A stretch of DNA of 64,000 bases. It comes from Neolewinella persica DSM 23188 (GTDB lineage Bacteria; Bacteroidota; Bacteroidia; Chitinophagales; Saprospiraceae). The translations under genes and the position numbers were made by a program. Under the pieces are notes generated by a model. That model was not told where the DNA came from, did not search any database, and saw only the letters and a program-made list of their open reading frames with translations. Positions 60,579 through 64,000 of the stretch are shown one piece after another. Numbering within the stretch: the first letter of the stretch is position 1; each line of letters begins with the position of its first letter. The stretch covers positions 299,340 through 363,339 of the forward strand of contig NZ_KB890413.1 in NCBI RefSeq assembly GCF_000373105.1. The letters run 5' to 3'.

Positions 60579-61664
60579 ATGCACTCCCCACAGCCTGGTC
60601 GTCGGAATTTACTTTGCATCCTGGATTGGGGACTGGGCCACGCTTCCCGCAGTCTGGCCATGGCGGAGGCCCTGGAGGCAGCTGGCGAAACAACTTACTT
60701 TGCCTCCTGCGGCCGCGCCAAAAAATTCCTGGAAGCCGAACGCCCCGGCCTCAAAGTCTACGAACTCCCGGCCTATGACGTTACGTACCCGACCCGCTTC
60801 ATGCCCCTCAACGTAGCCCTGCAACTCCCACGCTGGCTGCAAACGATCTGGCGCGAACGCAGGTGCATGGAGAAGTTGATTAAGGAGCTAAGCATCGACC
60901 GGATCATCTCCGACAACCGCTTTGGCTGCTACGACCCGGAAGTTCCTTCTGTCTTCCTCACCCACCAGCTTCATCCAATTACGCACAACGCATTGGTTTC
61001 CTTCATCTATCGTCACTACCTGCAACGATTCGATGAATTTTGGGTACCGGATTATGCCGTTGCGGGGCAGCGGATCAGCGGCAAATTATCGGACCCTAAA
61101 GGCTATGAAGCGGTTCATTTCATTGGGCCGCTCAGTCGACTCATTACACCCGATCAACGAAAACGAGGGGGTCCGGCCACCCAACGAAAACGAGGGGGTC
61201 CGGGCGATCCTGCGGATCAGCCGTCACCCCTCGCTACACAAGACGTCCCTCCGGGACTGCAATTCCTGGCCCTACTCTCTGGCCCGGAACCGATGCGGAC
61301 GCAGCTGGAGAACATCGTCCTGAGTCAATTAAAAGACATTCCCGGCCCCCACGTGCTCGTTCGGGGGCTTCCTGGTGGCGCCCCTCCCCTTTCAGGCCCA
61401 CTACCGGATGATCTTACGGTGCATGATTTTGCGGATGCTGCCCTGCTTACCCGCCTCCTACCCGCCGCCCGGCACATCATCTGCCGCTCCGGCTACAGCA
61501 CGCTGATGGACGTTTATGCCATCACGCAGGGTGAAAAATTGATCCTTATTCCGACCCCGGGGCAAACGGAACAGGTGTACCTCGCTAAGCGTGAAGCAAA
61601 CCGAATTGGCAGCAAGGCAGTGTTGAAGCAAGACAAGTTGAACCTAAGGGCGCTCCTGGATTAG
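60579..61664 (+). CDS. GT-B type glycosyltransferase-like protein with an in-frame repeat insertion
   Basis: 361 residues from ATG 60579; an ATG at 60552 is possible. It resembles UDP-glycosyltransferase/MurG-like proteins: GLGHASRSLAMAEALEAAG, ISDNRFGCYDPEVPSVFLTHQL, and the C-terminal ICRSGYSTLMDVYAI, LIPTPGQTEQVYLAKREA. Between the two halves (about residues 193-228) lies QRKRGGP-ATQRKRGGP-GDPADQPSP from a 27-bp tandem repeat and short hairpins. A 17-bp repeat copy falls at 60703-60719. Substrate unknown. Confidence 0.85.
   Translation: MHSPQPGRRNLLCILDWGLGHASRSLAMAEALEAAGETTYFASCGRAKKFLEAERPGLKVYELPAYDVTYPTRFMPLNVALQLPRWLQTIWRERRCMEKLIKELSIDRIISDNRFGCYDPEVPSVFLTHQLHPITHNALVSFIYRHYLQRFDEFWVPDYAVAGQRISGKLSDPKGYEAVHFIGPLSRLITPDQRKRGGPATQRKRGGPGDPADQPSPLATQDVPPGLQFLALLSGPEPMRTQLENIVLSQLKDIPGPHVLVRGLPGGAPPLSGPLPDDLTVHDFADAALLTRLLPAARHIICRSGYSTLMDVYAITQGEKLILIPTPGQTEQVYLAKREANRIGSKAVLKQDKLNLRALLD
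60703..60719 (+). repeat. 17-bp NotI-core repeat, degenerate copy in the glycosyltransferase gene (two mismatches)
   Basis: CCTCCTGCGGCCGCGCC, read S-C-G-R-A. It falls in a region that looks conserved, so chance is possible. Confidence 0.35.
61155..61257. repeat. In-frame repeat insertion within the glycosyltransferase gene
   Basis: CAACGAAAACGAGGGGGTCC is repeated at 61155 and 61182 (27-bp, nine-codon period), followed by two 3-base-loop hairpins, GATCC-TGC-GGATC (61206-61218) and GTCCC-TCC-GGGAC (61245-61257). The frame stays open throughout. Confidence 0.65.
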
Positions 61665-61732
61665 TCAGCTCCCGTCAAAAAGTCAGGAAAATATGACTGG
61701 AACAGGTTTTGCGCTTGATTCAACCGGCGACT

Positions 61733-61746
61733 CCGATGATCATCGG
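61733..61746. repeat. Palindrome CCGATGATCATCGG upstream of htpG
   Basis: A perfect 14-bp palindrome 52 bases before the htpG start codon. Could be an operator or an intergenic repeat word; related to the palindrome at 34211. Confidence 0.4.
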
Positions 61747-61797
61747 GGTTACCGTCCATTTATAATCAACAATTAGCAACTAACAACCACCCTTGTT

Positions 61798-63684
61798 ATG
61801 CAGAAAGGCAATATATCGGTACAAACCGAGAACATCTTCCCCATTATTAAAAAGTTCCTTTATTCCGATCAGGAAATTTTTCTCCGGGAACTCGTCTCAA
61901 ACGCTGTCGACGCCACCAGCAAACTCCAGACCCTGAACCGCAAAGGTGAAGTCAAAGGAAAGATCGGTGAAACGACCATCGACATCATGATCGATGCAGA
62001 AGCTAAAACCCTGACCATTCGCGACCGGGGTATCGGTATGACGAAGGAGGAAGTCGAAAAATACCTCAATCAGGTAGCGCTTTCTTCCGCCCAGGACTTT
62101 GTGGACAAGTACAAAGACGACGCCAGCATCATCGGCCACTTCGGCCTTGGTTTCTATTCTGCCTTTATGGTTGCCGACAAAGTGGAGGTCGTTACCCAAA
62201 GCTGGCAGAAAGGCGCGAAGTCTGTCCGCTGGATTTGTGAAGGTGACCCCAGCTACGAAATTGGTGAAGGTGACCGGGATTTCCGGGGTACCGACATCAT
62301 CCTGCACATCAGCGAAGACAGTGAACAGTACCTCGAAGAAGGAGAGATCGAAGGCCTGCTGAATAAGTACGCCCGTTTCCTCCCCGTCCCCATCCGCTTC
62401 GGCACCAAAACGGAGACGACTTACGAAGACTCCGACGTAGCCGTCATCGAAGGCGAAGAGAAGCCGGAGCCCGTCAAAGTGGAAACGGAGGTTGATAATA
62501 TCATCAACAATACCGATCCGCTGTGGAAGAAAAACCCTGCGGACCTGACCGACGAGGATTACAAAAACTTCTATCGCGAACTGTACCCGATGGGCCAGCC
62601 ACCGATGTTCTGGATTCACCTCAACATCGACTTCCCCTTCAACCTCACCGGTATCCTCTATTTCCCGAAAGTATCGGGCGGACTGGAGCTACAACGGAAT
62701 AAGATCCAGTTGTACAGCAATCAGGTATACGTTACCGACGACGTGAAGGAGATCGTACCCGAATTCCTCACCCTGCTGCATGGCGTGATCGACAGCCCGG
62801 ATATTCCGCTGAACGTTTCCCGCTCCTACCTGCAGGCAGATACCAACGTGAAGAAGATCACCGGTTACATCACCAAAAAGGTAGCCGAAAAACTGAACAG
62901 CTTATATAAGGATGATCGGGAAGACTACGAAAGCAAGTGGGCTGATCTCGGCGTTTTTGTGAAGTATGGCATGATCTCCGAAGAGAAGTTCTACGACCGG
63001 GGCGTCAAGTTCGTTTTACTTGAGAACAACGAGGGGAAGAAATTCACGCTGGAGGAATACAAAGAACGAATCAAGGAAAACCAGACCGACAAGCACGATA
63101 AGCTGGTAGCGATCTACACTGCCGACGAAAACAAACAGCACACCCTCGTGGCTGGTGCCATCGAGCGCGGCTACGACGTACTTAAGTTGGAGCACGCCAT
63201 CGATGCGCCCTTCATCCAGAGCCTGGAGCAAAAAGAAGGGATGACCTTCGTCCGCGTCGACTCCGCTACGCCGGACCAACTTGTCCAGAAAGACGAGGAG
63301 AAAGAAAATCTCCTGAGCGAAGACGATCAGGCAACGGTCAAGACCCTGTTTACCGACATCGTCGGCCAGGCCGGTTCCGTAGAGCTGAAGCCACTTGATA
63401 CTACCGATGCTCCGGTCCAGATCGTCCGCCCCGAATTTATGCGCCGCATGAAGGAGATGCAGATGCTCCAGGGCATGGATACCAGCATGTTTCCCGACAT
63501 GTACAACGTCGTCATCAACGCCAACAACCCCGTAGTGAAGGAGCAGATCCTGGGCAAGGAGGATGAAGGCGAGCGTACCGAAAACGCCACCCACCTTTAT
63601 CAGTTGGCGCTGCTGAGTCAGCAGTTGCTGACGGGTGCGGACCTGAAGGCGTTTGTGGACCGTTCGGTGAAGATGATGGGGTAA
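61798..63684 (+). CDS. htpG: Chaperone protein HtpG (Hsp90)
   Basis: 628 residues, standard length. GHKL ATPase domain with FLRELVSNAVDA, LTIRDRGIGMTKEE, IGHFGLGFYSAFM and GTDIILHI; middle domain (PLWKKNPADLTDEDYKNFY, PFNLTGILYFPK, IDSPDIPLNVSRSYLQ) and C-terminal dimer domain with PEFMRRMKEMQ. A cytoplasmic ATP-driven chaperone. It stands alone here. Confidence 0.98.
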   Translation: MQKGNISVQTENIFPIIKKFLYSDQEIFLRELVSNAVDATSKLQTLNRKGEVKGKIGETTIDIMIDAEAKTLTIRDRGIGMTKEEVEKYLNQVALSSAQDFVDKYKDDASIIGHFGLGFYSAFMVADKVEVVTQSWQKGAKSVRWICEGDPSYEIGEGDRDFRGTDIILHISEDSEQYLEEGEIEGLLNKYARFLPVPIRFGTKTETTYEDSDVAVIEGEEKPEPVKVETEVDNIINNTDPLWKKNPADLTDEDYKNFYRELYPMGQPPMFWIHLNIDFPFNLTGILYFPKVSGGLELQRNKIQLYSNQVYVTDDVKEIVPEFLTLLHGVIDSPDIPLNVSRSYLQADTNVKKITGYITKKVAEKLNSLYKDDREDYESKWADLGVFVKYGMISEEKFYDRGVKFVLLENNEGKKFTLEEYKERIKENQTDKHDKLVAIYTADENKQHTLVAGAIERGYDVLKLEHAIDAPFIQSLEQKEGMTFVRVDSATPDQLVQKDEEKENLLSEDDQATVKTLFTDIVGQAGSVELKPLDTTDAPVQIVRPEFMRRMKEMQMLQGMDTSMFPDMYNVVINANNPVVKEQILGKEDEGERTENATHLYQLALLSQQLLTGADLKAFVDRSVKMMG

Positions 63685-63736
63685 TTCATTCCTTCATTGC
63701 TGAAGTAACGTCAATTACTTGCTTAGTAAACATGAG

Positions 63737-64000
63737 TCATCCCGAATTTTGAGCCCACATTAAAGTGAGGCAAATCGAGATGGCCATTCTAAGTCTGTAG
63801 AGCGGTATCGAGGCATCTCGGTACCGCTTTCCAGTTCTATGACAGTAATTTCTTAAAAAAAGAGGAACCCAGCCTTTCCAGTTGCGCAATATCTGGAGCA
63901 TGAAGTCATAGACCAAGGTGACGATACTCATCAGCTTCATGCGGTTGTCCCAAAACCATAGCCTTGGCGACTCCAAACCCAGCTCTGACTTGAGAAAACG
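63737..64000 (-). CDS. IS4-like transposase, C-terminal part (runs off window)
   Basis: The minus frame is open to the window edge, 87 codons, ending WAQNSG. The visible text (SPRLWFWDNRMKLMSIVTLVYDF, read in pieces, then FLRNYCHRTGKRYRDASIPLYRLR) matches the C-terminus of IS4-family DDE transposases found in Bacteroidota. The catalytic triad lies outside. The IS end should be near 63700-63736. Confidence 0.7.
   Translation of the reverse strand, partial: RFLKSELGLESPRLWFWDNRMKLMSIVTLVYDFMLQILRNWKGWVPLFLRNYCHRTGKRYRDASIPLYRLRMAISICLTLMWAQNSG

Overview
The window reads as a chromosomal segment of a Bacteroidota bacterium, most likely of the Saprospiria/Lewinella type. Pointers seen in the sequence are a C-terminal gliding-motility/type IX secretion (CHU_C type) domain, paired DUF4252 proteins behind an ECF sigma factor, a SusR-like DUF6377 regulator, a PadR plus HAAS-like gene pair, ExbB/ExbD/ExbD with an extra membrane protein, M56-TonB with BlaI, and several TAnnTTTG-type -7 boxes (TACCTTTG). 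Coding is dense and changes strand often. I saw no rRNA, prophage or CRISPR array. One tRNA gene, tRNA-Ser(GGA), is present.

Layout. 1-9 kb (minus): nusA (cut by the window edge) and rimP, a three-domain fasciclin lipoprotein, a SulP transporter with an MBL-rhodanese persulfide dioxygenase-like protein, then a coupled accA - DUF6913 - dapA operon. 9-13 kb: a coiled-coil membrane protein, a GNAT enzyme, a lipoprotein, a small heat-shock protein and an ECF sigma factor. 13.6-19.8 kb: PadR with an M23 peptidase, a large T9SS cargo protein on the minus strand, and an ECF sigma/anti-sigma/DUF4252/DUF4252 operon. 20-29 kb: a sulfatase and a glucosaminidase-domain protein that both lack the canonical catalytic residue, a lipoprotein, a beta-barrel, a serine hydrolase, a RamB/ScfR-like regulator and a DUF6377 regulator. 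29-42 kb: a decayed DUF1016 gene, uvrA, a DUF1080 protein, a CSD-like protein, the exbB/exbD operon, tRNA-Ser with a tandem array of its 3' end, tatD, an RNase HI with hybrid-binding domain, an FKBP lipoprotein and a SpoU methyltransferase. 43-56 kb: a TPR protein, a second ECF sigma/anti-sigma/periplasmic protein operon, lpxK, a Tat-exported TIM-barrel protein, efp-accB-accC, radC, DUF6702, a vapC remnant, and M56-TonB with BlaI. 56-64 kb: a TonB-dependent receptor, two unknown genes, a glycosyltransferase with an in-frame repeat, htpG and the C-terminus of an IS4-like transposase.

The least expected content is non-coding repeats. A 17-bp word with a NotI-like core (GCACCTGCGGCCGCGCC) occurs 19 times exactly or with at most two changes, in both orientations, between genes and inside tolerant parts of coding regions in several reading frames. 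A second family consists of intergenic hairpins whose arms are short tandem words that differ between loci but are complementary within a locus, several with a shared CGAACGnAGTGAG-type core. A third is a 100-bp-period array carrying the last bases of tRNA-Ser. I do not recognise the 17-bp word as a described element. Coordinates come from reading the sequence by hand; family names rest on recognised motifs, not on database searches.
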